DNA of 59,385 nt from IMG/VR virus record IMGVR_UViG_3300050821_023249, positions 1-59,385 of that record; one strand, 5' to 3'. Positions 8,077 through 16,300 of this stretch are shown piece after piece. The position numbers were made by a program, and so were the translations under genes. Origin of the DNA: a virus. How positions within the stretch are numbered: position 1 is the stretch's first letter; each line of letters starts with the position of its first letter. The notes under the pieces were generated by a model. That model saw only the letters and a list, made by a program, of their open reading frames with translations. It did no database searches and had not been told where the DNA came from.

Positions 8077-8610
8077 ATGAGTAGTGAATTTGATAAAACG
8101 AACGACCCAATAGCGCAGTTTGCTGCCACTCTGCCGAGCAAAACCAACGTGGAAGTTTCAAACGAACTGGCCGCGCTGGAACTCGAAGAGAAACAGTTAG
8201 ACCTGGAAATCAAGCGCGAAACCGTAGCTAAGATTCGTGCGCAGCGAAACGCCAAACTGGACGAAGCCCGCGCAAAGATGATTGCTACGAAGCAATTCTT
8301 GGCGCAGCGCGAAGCCAACCAAGCAAATTGCAACCATCGTAAAGGTGGGATCGGTGCGGAAGCCGTCATGCGCGGCCAAGGCACGGACGCCATGTACGCG
8401 GTTATCAAGCACAAGCTCCCGAACGGAAGATATTTCGTTTTGTGCCAGCGATGCGGCAAGGAATGGCACCCAGGATTCCCATTGCTCGGTGAAAAAGAAA
8501 CTGCCGGATACCGTGAGGCTCTCAACTTCGCTACGGACAATTCTCCCAGCGGTTCCTCGACTTTTATTTTTGAACGCACCGAGTCTCTTGAGGAACGGAG
8601 CGCGGTCTAA
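8077..8610 (+). CDS. Coiled-coil protein with C-terminal zinc site
   Basis: 177 aa. Residues about 28-85 are a long charged coiled coil; CNH near residue 86 and CQRCGKEWH near 127 may bind zinc. AAGGAG lies 6 nt before ATG. It is linked by TAATG to the next gene. Function unknown; the virion neighbourhood suggests a head-associated or assembly factor. Confidence 0.72.
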   Translation: MSSEFDKTNDPIAQFAATLPSKTNVEVSNELAALELEEKQLDLEIKRETVAKIRAQRNAKLDEARAKMIATKQFLAQREANQANCNHRKGGIGAEAVMRGQGTDAMYAVIKHKLPNGRYFVLCQRCGKEWHPGFPLLGEKETAGYREALNFATDNSPSGSSTFIFERTESLEERSAV

Positions 8611-8801
8611 TGGCAAAAACAGTTCAACAGATGTCCGCAGCCGAATATAAAACTTGGTTGCTTGAGAATCCGGACGAAGCCAAAAAACTTGACGCCCCAA
8701 CTGCCGCGCCAGTAGTTCCAACCGTGGTGTGGCGAAACGGCGTGGCTGTTCAGATTGCGGACAACAGCCAACTCACCAAAAACGGGGTGGTTCAGGGTTA
8801 G
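8610..8801 (+). CDS. Small protein sharing the scaffold MSAAEY motif
   Basis: 63 aa, starting on the A of the previous stop (TAATG). The N-terminal helix QMSAAEYKTWL resembles the C-terminal helix of the scaffold (KMSAAEYQDKL), followed in both by an acidic-basic helix. The C-terminal half contains a Val-rich stretch. It may contact the same capsid surface as the scaffold, but that is inference. Its last 4 nt overlap the end of the convergent AAA+ gene. Confidence 0.65.
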   Translation: MAKTVQQMSAAEYKTWLLENPDEAKKLDAPTAAPVVPTVVWRNGVAVQIADNSQLTKNGVVQG

Positions 8802-10534
8802 ACTTTCTGCTCCCCTGTTGGTTTGAACCGTTTCACGAACTCGATGGTTTTGTTCGTAATCGGCTCATGCTTTGTTGCCTCTACCATAGCGGCCAGCTTT
8901 AGAAGGTTTTTGACATCTCGACCCGTAAGGTTGGGGTTCTCTTCTACGATCACATCTACCATTTTCGGGGCAATTTTGATTCCCGACGATTCTGCGAGCA
9001 CTTTCCAGATTCTTTTTTGGTCTTCCACGTTCGGCACTTTATATGGAAGTCTAGCTACGCAACGACTAGCAATAGCATCATCCACATCATCTGGGCGGTT
9101 TGTAGTCAAAAACAGAATATTGGATTGGTATTCCAGCACCCGCAAAAATACCCCCACAATGGCGTTTTGGCTCAGGTCGCTGCCGCGCTCGTGAACGTAT
9201 ACATCGGCCTCGTCCAAAAGCATTACAGCTTTCCAGCGTTTTGCCCGAGTGAACACTTTCAGGAGTTCATCCTCTAAGTCGTTCGGGTCTGTTCCCAACT
9301 GAGAACATTGCACTGAATAGAGGGCTCGCTCCTCGGATTCGGCATACACTTCAGCGGTCAAAGTTTTTCCGACGCCAGGTAATCCTGTCAGAAGAACCAC
9401 CGCACCCCCACCCTTTCCGGCAATGATATCCTTAAAGGTTTGGTCGCTATGGGATATCAACATTTTTACAAGGTCTTTCTGTTCAATCGGTAGAATCAAT
9501 TTTTCGGAGAGAGTTTTATCGTACACATACGGAGTTAGGTAGTTGAGATGGATTTGCAGGCGCAGGTGTCTTTTTAAATCGAATACAGCTACGAAAGGGT
9601 GAATCGGAACTTCAATCTCCGGTTCTTCGATATCGTTGTCCGCGGCAATTTCAGCAGCCTCCATATCCTCTTCCTCTGCGGAGGCTTGAATAAACAGCTT
9701 GTTTGTGTGGGATACCCAAAAGTAGCTATGAAGATACGCTTCTCGATCCGAGTCCCGCTCTTTTTCATCTTCTACGAACACATCAATTACAACGCGCGAG
9801 GGCGAACCATTTCTCTCCATTGTAACGGTATTAGTTCGATGCCAGTACCAAGAATCGCTCCGATTCGGGTTTCCGTCTAAATCATCAGTAGCGGTTCCAA
9901 CCGCGTAAAATTGTTTTCCGATTTCTGGAACCGTCTCCCCGAACCGTTTTGCTTCTACTAGATATTTTGCTCTAAGTTCGGGCGTTTCCATGTAGAAATT
10001 TTTACGGGCTAGAGTTTCCAAAACGGTGTACCCAATGCAGTCCTCGCTTTCAAAGTGGACGCGAGTTTCTTTTTTACCCCCAAACTGTTCGTGGATTAAA
10101 TCCATCGAGGTCCAAGCAGGTCGTACGTGGTCTCGGCCCCGTTCTTCTGGGTGGTATTCGATTTCATCTACATAGTAGGCAAGCCAAATATCCCCGTCTC
10201 CATCGTATTTCTTATAGAGCCGATGGCCTGGAACTTTACCAAGTGCCCGAACAAGAAGAGGTTTTAGATTGCGAACCGCACGAACTGTTGGAGAACCTTC
10301 ACCGACAAGTGCTTGTCGCCACACAGCGATATCTTTGAGGATGACTTTAATTCCATGGACGGTCGGGTGTTCTTGAAAAATTTTTTCGAACGCATCCAAT
10401 TGTTTCGGGGTTAGCGCGGCTAAATTCACGAACGCTTCTTTTTTCCAACTCCACGATTCTTCGTTATCGAGAAATGGTTTGAACAGCCTCAAACCGATTT
10501 CTTCAGCCACGCGCTTCGATAGACGGATTTCCAT
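8798..10534 (-). CDS. AAA+ ATPase
   Basis: 578 aa. The last 220 residues are a classical AAA+ module: Walker A GLPGVGKT near residue 384, Walker B VMLLDEAD near 437, sensor-like FLTTNRPDDVDDAIASR near 480 with the arginine-finger position, and a lid helix bundle with NLTGRDVKNLL. The N-terminal 300 residues do not match a domain I know and include a Glu-rich acidic loop near 290-310. It is an isolated minus-strand gene with its own promoter and an excellent SD (TAGGAGGGA). AAA+ proteins of this kind remodel protein complexes; the substrate is unknown. Confidence 0.85.
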   Translation of the reverse strand: MEIRLSKRVAEEIGLRLFKPFLDNEESWSWKKEAFVNLAALTPKQLDAFEKIFQEHPTVHGIKVILKDIAVWRQALVGEGSPTVRAVRNLKPLLVRALGKVPGHRLYKKYDGDGDIWLAYYVDEIEYHPEERGRDHVRPAWTSMDLIHEQFGGKKETRVHFESEDCIGYTVLETLARKNFYMETPELRAKYLVEAKRFGETVPEIGKQFYAVGTATDDLDGNPNRSDSWYWHRTNTVTMERNGSPSRVVIDVFVEDEKERDSDREAYLHSYFWVSHTNKLFIQASAEEEDMEAAEIAADNDIEEPEIEVPIHPFVAVFDLKRHLRLQIHLNYLTPYVYDKTLSEKLILPIEQKDLVKMLISHSDQTFKDIIAGKGGGAVVLLTGLPGVGKTLTAEVYAESEERALYSVQCSQLGTDPNDLEDELLKVFTRAKRWKAVMLLDEADVYVHERGSDLSQNAIVGVFLRVLEYQSNILFLTTNRPDDVDDAIASRCVARLPYKVPNVEDQKRIWKVLAESSGIKIAPKMVDVIVEENPNLTGRDVKNLLKLAAMVEATKHEPITNKTIEFVKRFKPTGEQKV

Positions 10535-10551
10535 AGTCCCTCCTATTTAGA

Positions 10552-10581
10552 AGTGTATCACAGAAAGGTAGCCGAATGCAA
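10552..10581 (-). promoter_or_regulatory. Sigma70-type promoter for the AAA+ gene
   Basis: Minus-strand TTGCAT (10576-10581), 18 nt, TACACT (10552-10557). It overlaps the start of the divergent glycosyltransferase gene. Confidence 0.6.
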
Positions 10582-11901
10582 TTCGCCTACGAACGTGCCC
10601 GAGTGGGCACCCGAGCGGCCCAGTGGATTAACCCCAAAAAAGACGAACTACTCATCCCTGACCGGAAAACCGCCTACGCACTAATCGAGAAGTTCGACGT
10701 ACAGTTACAGGCGAAACTGCCGCGGCACAAACGGGCTGAGATTTTGATTGCAAAAAGCATGATATATGAGGCTTTGGGCGATCAAAAGATGATGCAGGCC
10801 GCGGAAGAGGCTTTCAAGGTTACGAAAACCTCCACAACTGCCCACATGATGGCGGTCGCCCATCACCACTTTGGGCGGCTCCAAGAAGCCTGTAATTTTT
10901 ACACCTTAGCGTACCGTTTCCCGCACGAAGAGGGTTTTAACGTCGATCTGGCTTATACACAGGCCCTGCTATTCCAAGGCAGGTGGTCTGAGGCCCACAG
11001 GATGACGCTAGGACTGAAGAAACGGATGGTGTATGCCGCTTACCTGCCAGAATGGGACAGTCGGCCCTGTATGGCGCTCTCAATCGTTTCTGAGGGTGGT
11101 TTTGGGGACATAATTCAGTGCGGGCGGTGGATACCCATAATTCGAGAGATGGTCGCGAACGTAACAGTCTACCTGCCGCCATATTTCTTCGAAACTGGGT
11201 TTGTGGACCTGATGCGGAAGCAAAGTTGGTGCCCAGAGGTCAAACTCCTAACCGACTGTCCGCAGAATGTTCCAGCGGTCGGCTTTTTCGACCTGCCAGC
11301 TATTTTTGATGTCCAGCCAGATAACATTCCGCCTTCCCTCAGTTTCAAGGCGGATCCCATACGGGTAGCGAAATACCGAGATATTCGTAATTCGCGATTC
11401 CCGAATGCCAACCTCCCGACCGTGGGCTTCTGTTTCGCGGCCCGCCAGCAAGAGACTCCTTTAGTGCCGGACGGGACGTACCGAGCCCTCACAGAGCAAC
11501 AGGCGGAAAGAATTCTGGTTGCAGGATTCGAAAAAGTTCGCTTTGTGAACTTGCAAAAAGATTTGAAAATCGACCAGTTCGCAGCACCGCTTATTGCCCG
11601 GCCAGAAATCAATTCTTGGGAAGATACGTGCGCGATTATCGAGAATCTAGATTTTGTGATTTCAGTGGACACCGCGGTTTTTCATCTCGCAGCCGCCATG
11701 GGGAAACCCGTGATTTTGATTTTATCGGGGGCCTCGGATTGGAAATTTGGTCTAAACGATGAGACGTGCCGCTGGTATTCAAACGTACGAATCATTCGCA
11801 ACAATGGATTTGGTTTTGAAAACGCCGTCGAAAAGGTTATTCAGCTAGTCGAAAATGCCCAATTCCACAACCCAACTGTCGAAAATCACGCAATTCGCTA
11901 A
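10576..11901 (+). CDS. TPR-glycosyltransferase (GT9/GT41-like)
   Basis: 441 aa. Residues about 30-150 are helical and TPR-like (A-EAFKVTKTSTTAHMMAVAHHHFGRL-EA). The C-terminal half has a GT-B appearance with SVDTAVFHLAAAMGKPV near residue 362, the sugar-nucleotide binding motif of heptosyltransferase (GT9) and TPR-linked O-linked transferases. It would glycosylate a protein, cell-surface glycan or DNA; the substrate is not visible. AAAGG lies 7 nt before ATG. A near copy of the palindrome is at 11536-11550. Its last 47 nt overlap the start of the tail gene that follows. Confidence 0.8.
   Translation: MQFAYERARVGTRAAQWINPKKDELLIPDRKTAYALIEKFDVQLQAKLPRHKRAEILIAKSMIYEALGDQKMMQAAEEAFKVTKTSTTAHMMAVAHHHFGRLQEACNFYTLAYRFPHEEGFNVDLAYTQALLFQGRWSEAHRMTLGLKKRMVYAAYLPEWDSRPCMALSIVSEGGFGDIIQCGRWIPIIREMVANVTVYLPPYFFETGFVDLMRKQSWCPEVKLLTDCPQNVPAVGFFDLPAIFDVQPDNIPPSLSFKADPIRVAKYRDIRNSRFPNANLPTVGFCFAARQQETPLVPDGTYRALTEQQAERILVAGFEKVRFVNLQKDLKIDQFAAPLIARPEINSWEDTCAIIENLDFVISVDTAVFHLAAAMGKPVILILSGASDWKFGLNDETCRWYSNVRIIRNNGFGFENAVEKVIQLVENAQFHNPTVENHAIR
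11536..11550. promoter_or_regulatory. Near palindrome site, GTTCGCTTTGTGAAC
   Basis: One mismatch, in the glycosyltransferase gene, read VRFVN. Confidence 0.45.
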
Positions 11902-12925
11902 GACCTTCCCAGATCTTGCTCCCATGGTTCAGACCACTGCGGGCGGTTCTTCGCTCGAACCCGCTCTCACGGTTTCGTCCGATACCATGATTGAAATGAT
12001 TTCCCAGAACTTCAATTGGAAGTGGAATCGTTTTATCGTCCCGACCTTTTACACGAACGGTTTCCAACAGGATTACGCCCTGCCCGGTGTCGTGAATTTA
12101 GGCTGGCTCGAACACGGGGTTTTAATTGATATCAACAATACGGCGATTCCGAAACCAGTTTGGCCTTTAGAAGTTGTTCGCGATCTGGAATTTACTTCCA
12201 CCCAGTACGGTCGGCCCGGACAAATTTGCTGGCTTCCGAATGACCAACTTTATTATGCCACATGGGGCGCTCAAAACACGGGCAATTCCACAATCGGATT
12301 GAATCCCGGTCCCAATATGGTAATCGGAACTCTTCTGGGTGTGTACGCTGCGCCGATTAATCCTATTCTTCAAGTCCAGGATGCTTTCGGAAATCTCTGG
12401 GTTGTCACGACCTTTGGGACCACAGGCGCAACCAACCCCTTCGCCACGAACCAGAATCCTGTTTTTCCCTCCTCGAATAATCCCACCACTGTCGCAACTA
12501 CTGTCACGGACGGAACCGTAGTTTGGACTGCGGTAAATCCCAAAGGCATGGGCGTGCGCGTAAATCCAATTCCCCCGCAAACCGGAATCGTTTATCAATT
12601 TTATTTGGCTGCGCAGTACAGAGCTTTTGCGTTTTCGAACGGGCCGTTCACACAACTCAGCCAAACCATCGAACCCATACCCGACGATTTCGCGAAATAT
12701 TTCCGAGACGGATTCGTATCCATGATGTACGCGCACTCGCAGGATCCGCGGGTGCGTGCGAAATTTCAGGATATGTACAACAATTGGTTGAAGTCGCTAA
12801 ATGATTTTCGAAGGCAAGCGGATCGCGAGCGCGAAAATGCCGGATTTTACCCCAGCAGCCCGATTATACAGGGCCCAACTTTCGTAAACGCCGGGCCCGC
12901 CTACCCATTTATGCAAGGTTTCTAA
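11855..12925 (+). CDS. Tubular tail / adaptor protein, paralogue of 16301-17236
   Basis: 356 aa. The N-terminus (EPALTVSSDTMIEMISQNFN-WKWNR, then QQDYALP) and the C-terminal region (PIPDDFAKYF-DGF-S-MYAHS) align with the protein at 16301-17236, so both are probably forms of the T7 gp11-type tubular tail protein. Residues about 169-230 are an inserted repeat (Q-QDAFGNLW-VTTFGTTGAT-P ... VTDGTVVWT) also found several times in the 1394-aa protein. The ATG at 11855 has no clear SD and lies inside the upstream gene; the start could be ATG 11924. Confidence 0.75.
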   Translation: MPNSTTQLSKITQFAKTFPDLAPMVQTTAGGSSLEPALTVSSDTMIEMISQNFNWKWNRFIVPTFYTNGFQQDYALPGVVNLGWLEHGVLIDINNTAIPKPVWPLEVVRDLEFTSTQYGRPGQICWLPNDQLYYATWGAQNTGNSTIGLNPGPNMVIGTLLGVYAAPINPILQVQDAFGNLWVVTTFGTTGATNPFATNQNPVFPSSNNPTTVATTVTDGTVVWTAVNPKGMGVRVNPIPPQTGIVYQFYLAAQYRAFAFSNGPFTQLSQTIEPIPDDFAKYFRDGFVSMMYAHSQDPRVRAKFQDMYNNWLKSLNDFRRQADRERENAGFYPSSPIIQGPTFVNAGPAYPFMQGF

Positions 12926-13170
12926 TGTTGCATTTCACGATAACAAGCGCACAGGTCACGTACGTCCAGCCGCCGCCCGTGAATTCACAAAGTGAACAGA
13001 TTCCGAACACTACTTTTTTAAATGTTCAGACGGTGAATTCCAGCGAATTGGATAATCCCGGCACGAACCAACCCGCGGTAGCCAGCACTTTTCCGAGGGT
13101 GGCCGATCCCTGGATCGTGAATCCGAACTTAGTCCAAGTGTTCCCAGTGAACAATCCGCCAGCGCCATGA
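12925..13170 (+). CDS. Small Pro/Ser/Thr-rich structural protein 1
   Basis: 81 aa, low complexity (Pro, Asn, Val, Ser, Thr). It begins MLHFTITSAQV, a motif repeated at the starts of the next genes, and contains LDNPG shared with 13349-13819. It starts on the last base of the tail gene stop. One exact palindrome (12983) falls inside it, read as SQSEQ. Probably a minor virion or decoration protein by position. Confidence 0.6.
   Translation: MLHFTITSAQVTYVQPPPVNSQSEQIPNTTFLNVQTVNSSELDNPGTNQPAVASTFPRVADPWIVNPNLVQVFPVNNPPAP
12983..12997. promoter_or_regulatory. Palindrome site 2, ATTCACAAAGTGAAC
   Basis: Exact copy in the small structural gene 12925-13170, read SQSEQ. Confidence 0.75.
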
Positions 13171-13349
13171 CAGAAAACATAACCATCACATCCCAGCAAG
13201 CAACCGCTCCGCAGAGTCCGACACCCGGCGCGAAAACATGGGCCCAGTTTTACGGTACGCCCGCACTAACCCGAACCGTAACGGCTTCGGTTGTCGCGAA
13301 TCCCGTGAGTTCGAGCACAGCTACGATTAACATTCCGTTGGGGAATTAA
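13167..13349 (+). CDS. Small Pro/Ser/Thr-rich structural protein 2
   Basis: 60 aa beginning MTENITITSQQA, similar to its neighbours. ATGA overlaps the previous stop and TAATG links to the next gene, so the three small genes are translationally coupled. Function unknown. Confidence 0.55.
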   Translation: MTENITITSQQATAPQSPTPGAKTWAQFYGTPALTRTVTASVVANPVSSSTATINIPLGN

Positions 13350-13819
13350 TGTCCGAACTTCACACAACCATAACCGCCAGCCAAGTCAATCCGCAGCCTA
13401 GTCCGACTCCGAATCTGGCTACGAACACAGTAACACCAAATGCGAACTGGGACGCTTTTTCCAAGACGCCCGCAGTTCCCGTGGTGCCGTCTTCCACTCT
13501 GGATAATCCTGGAGTGGTTCACGCGCCTCCGGCGAGTTCTCCGAATGTCGCGCCGAGCACACACGACCCGGCTTTAATTATTACCACGGCAGATGCCCGA
13601 GCAACTTACCAATGGCCGGACGGTTCATGGCGGCAATATCCCGTAAACCAAACCGCTGAAAATCTCGCGTACGGAACAGGTCCACTCTACGCAAACGCGG
13701 GCGGGTTCGGCAGCAACAAAAATTCAGGAAGCACAGGGCCGGGGCAAACGTACAATGCAAACTCTTTTGCGCCGGGAGTCGGCTTCGCGCTCGTGCCGAA
13801 TAATAGCCCGTACAAATAG
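13349..13819 (+). CDS. Small structural protein 3, Pro/Ser-rich with WPDGSWRQYP motif
   Basis: 156 aa. It begins MSELHTTITASQV and has a long Pro/Thr/Ala linker including LDNPG. Residues about 90-115 (YQWPDGSWRQYPVN) and a Gly/Asn/Ser-rich C-terminus suggest a small beta domain. Third of the tandem set. Confidence 0.6.
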   Translation: MSELHTTITASQVNPQPSPTPNLATNTVTPNANWDAFSKTPAVPVVPSSTLDNPGVVHAPPASSPNVAPSTHDPALIITTADARATYQWPDGSWRQYPVNQTAENLAYGTGPLYANAGGFGSNKNSGSTGPGQTYNANSFAPGVGFALVPNNSPYK

Positions 13820-13821
13820 AG

Positions 13822-14232
13822 CTAGTCAAAATACTCTATTTTTTCAATGAAGCCGAGAATTTCTAGCGCTTCCACAGCGCACCCATAGTGAGTAACAAAA
13901 TGACGATTCTCTCTATGTTGGACAGTAAACTCGTCCGGGTTTGCGATTCCCTTCGGAAGCCCGATCCCAGTAAAAGCGCCGCCAGCATTTTGGGCTTGTA
14001 ACCCAATCGCGCTACGAATCTGTTGGGTTGTGATTTCTTTTACATTATAGTTGTTGGAATCGGGACCCCGTAGGGCTGTGAACACCTCCCACACAGCTTT
14101 CGCATATCTGGTCGTGGCGTGCCGTTCGTCGGGGTTCTCAATGTCATTGTTCATAAACGCGATAACATCTGAAATCAGTTTCCTAGCTTTTTTCTTCGCT
14201 TTAGAAGCATATTTTTCGTTGGGCGTTTTCAT
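13822..14232 (-). CDS. Hypothetical minus-strand cargo protein
   Basis: 136 aa, basic N-terminus and helical (a KAKKKARK cluster near residues 11-18), ending in a domain with ALEILGFIEKIEYFD. No family recognised. SD AGGAGGGAG is ideal. It is a single gene opposite to the virion genes, with a TTGACA promoter whose spacer holds a variant of the genome-wide palindrome, which suggests control separate from the late genes. Confidence 0.7.
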   Translation of the reverse strand: MKTPNEKYASKAKKKARKLISDVIAFMNNDIENPDERHATTRYAKAVWEVFTALRGPDSNNYNVKEITTQQIRSAIGLQAQNAGGAFTGIGLPKGIANPDEFTVQHRENRHFVTHYGCAVEALEILGFIEKIEYFD

Positions 14233-14249
14233 TACTCCCTCCTGTTTTC

Positions 14250-14278
14250 ATGTTCACATATTGAACAAACTATGTCAA
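14250..14278 (-). promoter_or_regulatory. Promoter with overlapping palindromic operator
   Basis: Minus-strand TTGACA (14273-14278) and GAACAT (14250-14255) are 17 nt apart. The 15-bp GTTCACATATTGAAC (14252-14266) fills the spacer and the -10 box. The same arrangement occurs at 22333-22361, so a repressor binding here would block RNA polymerase. Confidence 0.55.
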
Positions 14279-14643
14279 GCACTATTTTAACCAGCACCCA
14301 AAAAACTCTCCAGAGCGCCGAAAACCTTATTCCTTTGCCCGCTACAGGCCCAACCGCTCAGGTTTTTTCGCAAGGCGATTCCGTAACACAACTTCAGACC
14401 GTAACCAGTTCGGTGATTCAAACTTCGAATTCCGTTTCCGTCACGGACGGCACCACAGCGGATTCCACGGCTACCTACATTGGCTCGAACGGCGGAACGC
14501 CGATGTTTGCGATAAAAAATCCGAACGGAACCGCGCCACCGAATCTGAATAATCCCTTAGCCGCGCCCGCAATTCCCGGATTGACGCCGCAGGGTTTCAA
14601 CGATAACGGAACGATTTCACAGGGGTTAATTGGGAAACTATGA
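14272..14643 (+). CDS. Small Ser/Thr-rich structural protein 4
   Basis: 123 aa beginning MSSTILTSTQKT, again like the three small genes upstream. Low complexity in Thr, Ser, Asn and Pro, with a Gly/Pro-rich C-terminus. No clear SD; the start codon lies in the -35 region of the divergent promoter. Separated from its paralogues by the minus-strand gene. Confidence 0.55.
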   Translation: MSSTILTSTQKTLQSAENLIPLPATGPTAQVFSQGDSVTQLQTVTSSVIQTSNSVSVTDGTTADSTATYIGSNGGTPMFAIKNPNGTAPPNLNNPLAAPAIPGLTPQGFNDNGTISQGLIGKL

Positions 14644-15191
14644 GGGGTGTACAAACGGATTTAACAGGGCAAACCTTCGGGTATTTAATCGCTATTTCGT
14701 TTGTTGGTAGAACATCTAAGGGAACAGCAAAGTGGTTGTGTCGTTGTGTATGTGGAAAAGAAACCGTTGTACAAAACCCAAACCTTAGGTCAGGAAGCAC
14801 CAAAAGTTGTGGATGTAAACGAGAAGAATTGCGCATAAACAGAAAAAGACCCCTGCCTTTAGGTGAAGGTGCGAAACGGGCGATTCTCTCTAAGTATAAA
14901 AAGTGGGCACGACACAGAAACCATTCGTGGGAACTATCTGACGACCTGTTTTTTGGCCTCACTCAAAAGAATTGTTTCTACTGTGGGGACCCTCCTTCCA
15001 AACAGTATCTCGCGAGGCACTATGGCGCGTTTATCTACAATGGTGTAGATCGCTGCGACAACACAAAAGGATACACTCCAAATAATTGCGTTTCTTGTTG
15101 TAATACCTGCAATCTCGCCAAACGAAAGCTATCTATAAAAGATTTTATTCAGCACATCAGAAAAATAGCCAAATATACAGAAAGCCTATGA
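14640..15191 (+). CDS. HNH homing endonuclease with zinc-ribbon DNA-binding domain
   Basis: 183 aa. Residues about 7-60 are the DLTGQTFGYLIAIS ... CRCVCGKETVV ... STKSCGC module that precedes many phage HNH nucleases and recognises DNA. The catalytic part has CFYCGDPPS near residue 113, GVDRCDN and YTPNNCVSCCNTCNLAK near 150, the usual HNH arrangement. ATGA overlaps the upstream stop and its own TGA overlaps the next ATG, so it sits cleanly between two genes. Confidence 0.9.
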   Translation: MRGVQTDLTGQTFGYLIAISFVGRTSKGTAKWLCRCVCGKETVVQNPNLRSGSTKSCGCKREELRINRKRPLPLGEGAKRAILSKYKKWARHRNHSWELSDDLFFGLTQKNCFYCGDPPSKQYLARHYGAFIYNGVDRCDNTKGYTPNNCVSCCNTCNLAKRKLSIKDFIQHIRKIAKYTESL

Positions 15192-16300
15192 GTAGCGTCC
15201 TATTCGTTTTTGCCCGGCATGGCCGAACCGCAGGAAATCAAGACAACATCTACCGTAGTTTGTCGAACGAACCGTTCGCACAACTGGATGCTGCGGGCCG
15301 AGATGACGCCCGAGAATTAGGCATTTTCCTCAAAGGTTTGGGCTACGAATATCCGCTCATAATTACGGATACTCTGGACCGTACGAACGAAACAGCAAAA
15401 ATAGTCGCTGAGATTCTAGGCATCAAGGAAATTGTTCAGGATAAGCGCCTGCTCCCGCTAAAAATGGGCAAACTGACAGGCAAAAATAAAGATGCTAATC
15501 CGATAGATGAGTACCTGAAAAACCGCACGAAGAAAATACCGGACGGTGAAAACATGGTGGAATTCGACAAACGCCAAGCCTTGGTGTTTGCGGACATTCT
15601 GGAACTCGTCTCGACCCTGAAAAAACCAGTTCTAGTAATCGGCCACGGTTCGAACACTTCTTTTCTATATCACAAAGTGAACAAAGGCGGCAAGGAAGTC
15701 GGCTACGAAGGGCTTACCAATCCTGGTGGAGCTTCCCTGTTTACCAGATCCGGTATCACACCCGTTTTCAAATCACGGGCCAAGGAGCCAAAAGAACCCT
15801 TGGTTCAACTCAGCCGATGGTCCATAGAATTTGTGGGCGGCAAAGGCACGGACGGCAAACCAAAATCCTGCTTCAATTGCCACATGATGTATTCGAAGCA
15901 GAAAACCTGCTCGATTTTGGGTCCAGATATCATTATTGACCGATTGAACAAAGGCGAAAAACTTTACACTCCAGTTTGCGGCGAACACGATCCCGGCAAG
16001 CCCACGGAAACAGACAATCCAACTTACCCGTCTACCGAACTAGGCGCGGAAAAAGCCGATGAAGTTGGGCTCGAATGGGCCGAAGGCGACGGTACAAATT
16101 GCGGCGGCTACGAAAAAGGCGCTCCCTGTAAATATTTCATCGCGTCCGAAAAAGACAAAAACAAAGAACTAAAAGATGGTGTGTGCCTCGTTTTGAAAAA
16201 ATCGGACAACAAAGTGGATAGTGACGATTGTTGCGCCGCTCATGACGGTCCTTCCATGGAATGGCGTAACGCGGTCGAGTTGCTGAAAAAGGAAAAGTAA
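15188..16300 (+). CDS. Histidine phosphatase domain fused to a Cys-rich domain
   Basis: 370 aa. Residues 1-190 are a histidine (phosphoglycerate mutase-like) phosphatase: RHGRT at 10-14, the second histidine in VIGHGSN near 153, and an acidic residue between them. Residues about 225-350 form a separate Cys-rich part with CFNCHMMYSKQKTC, a lone VCGEHD, NCGGYEKGAPC and DDCC, which could bind metal or an iron-sulfur cluster. Lying between tail genes, it could be a virion component or act on a phosphorylated host molecule. The substrate is unknown. Confidence 0.8.
   Translation: MSSVLFVFARHGRTAGNQDNIYRSLSNEPFAQLDAAGRDDARELGIFLKGLGYEYPLIITDTLDRTNETAKIVAEILGIKEIVQDKRLLPLKMGKLTGKNKDANPIDEYLKNRTKKIPDGENMVEFDKRQALVFADILELVSTLKKPVLVIGHGSNTSFLYHKVNKGGKEVGYEGLTNPGGASLFTRSGITPVFKSRAKEPKEPLVQLSRWSIEFVGGKGTDGKPKSCFNCHMMYSKQKTCSILGPDIIIDRLNKGEKLYTPVCGEHDPGKPTETDNPTYPSTELGAEKADEVGLEWAEGDGTNCGGYEKGAPCKYFIASEKDKNKELKDGVCLVLKKSDNKVDSDDCCAAHDGPSMEWRNAVELLKKEK

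Noticed and set aside
13820-13845. Terminator at the convergent junction of 13349 and 13822 genes
   Set aside because: There is a short T run but no stable hairpin.
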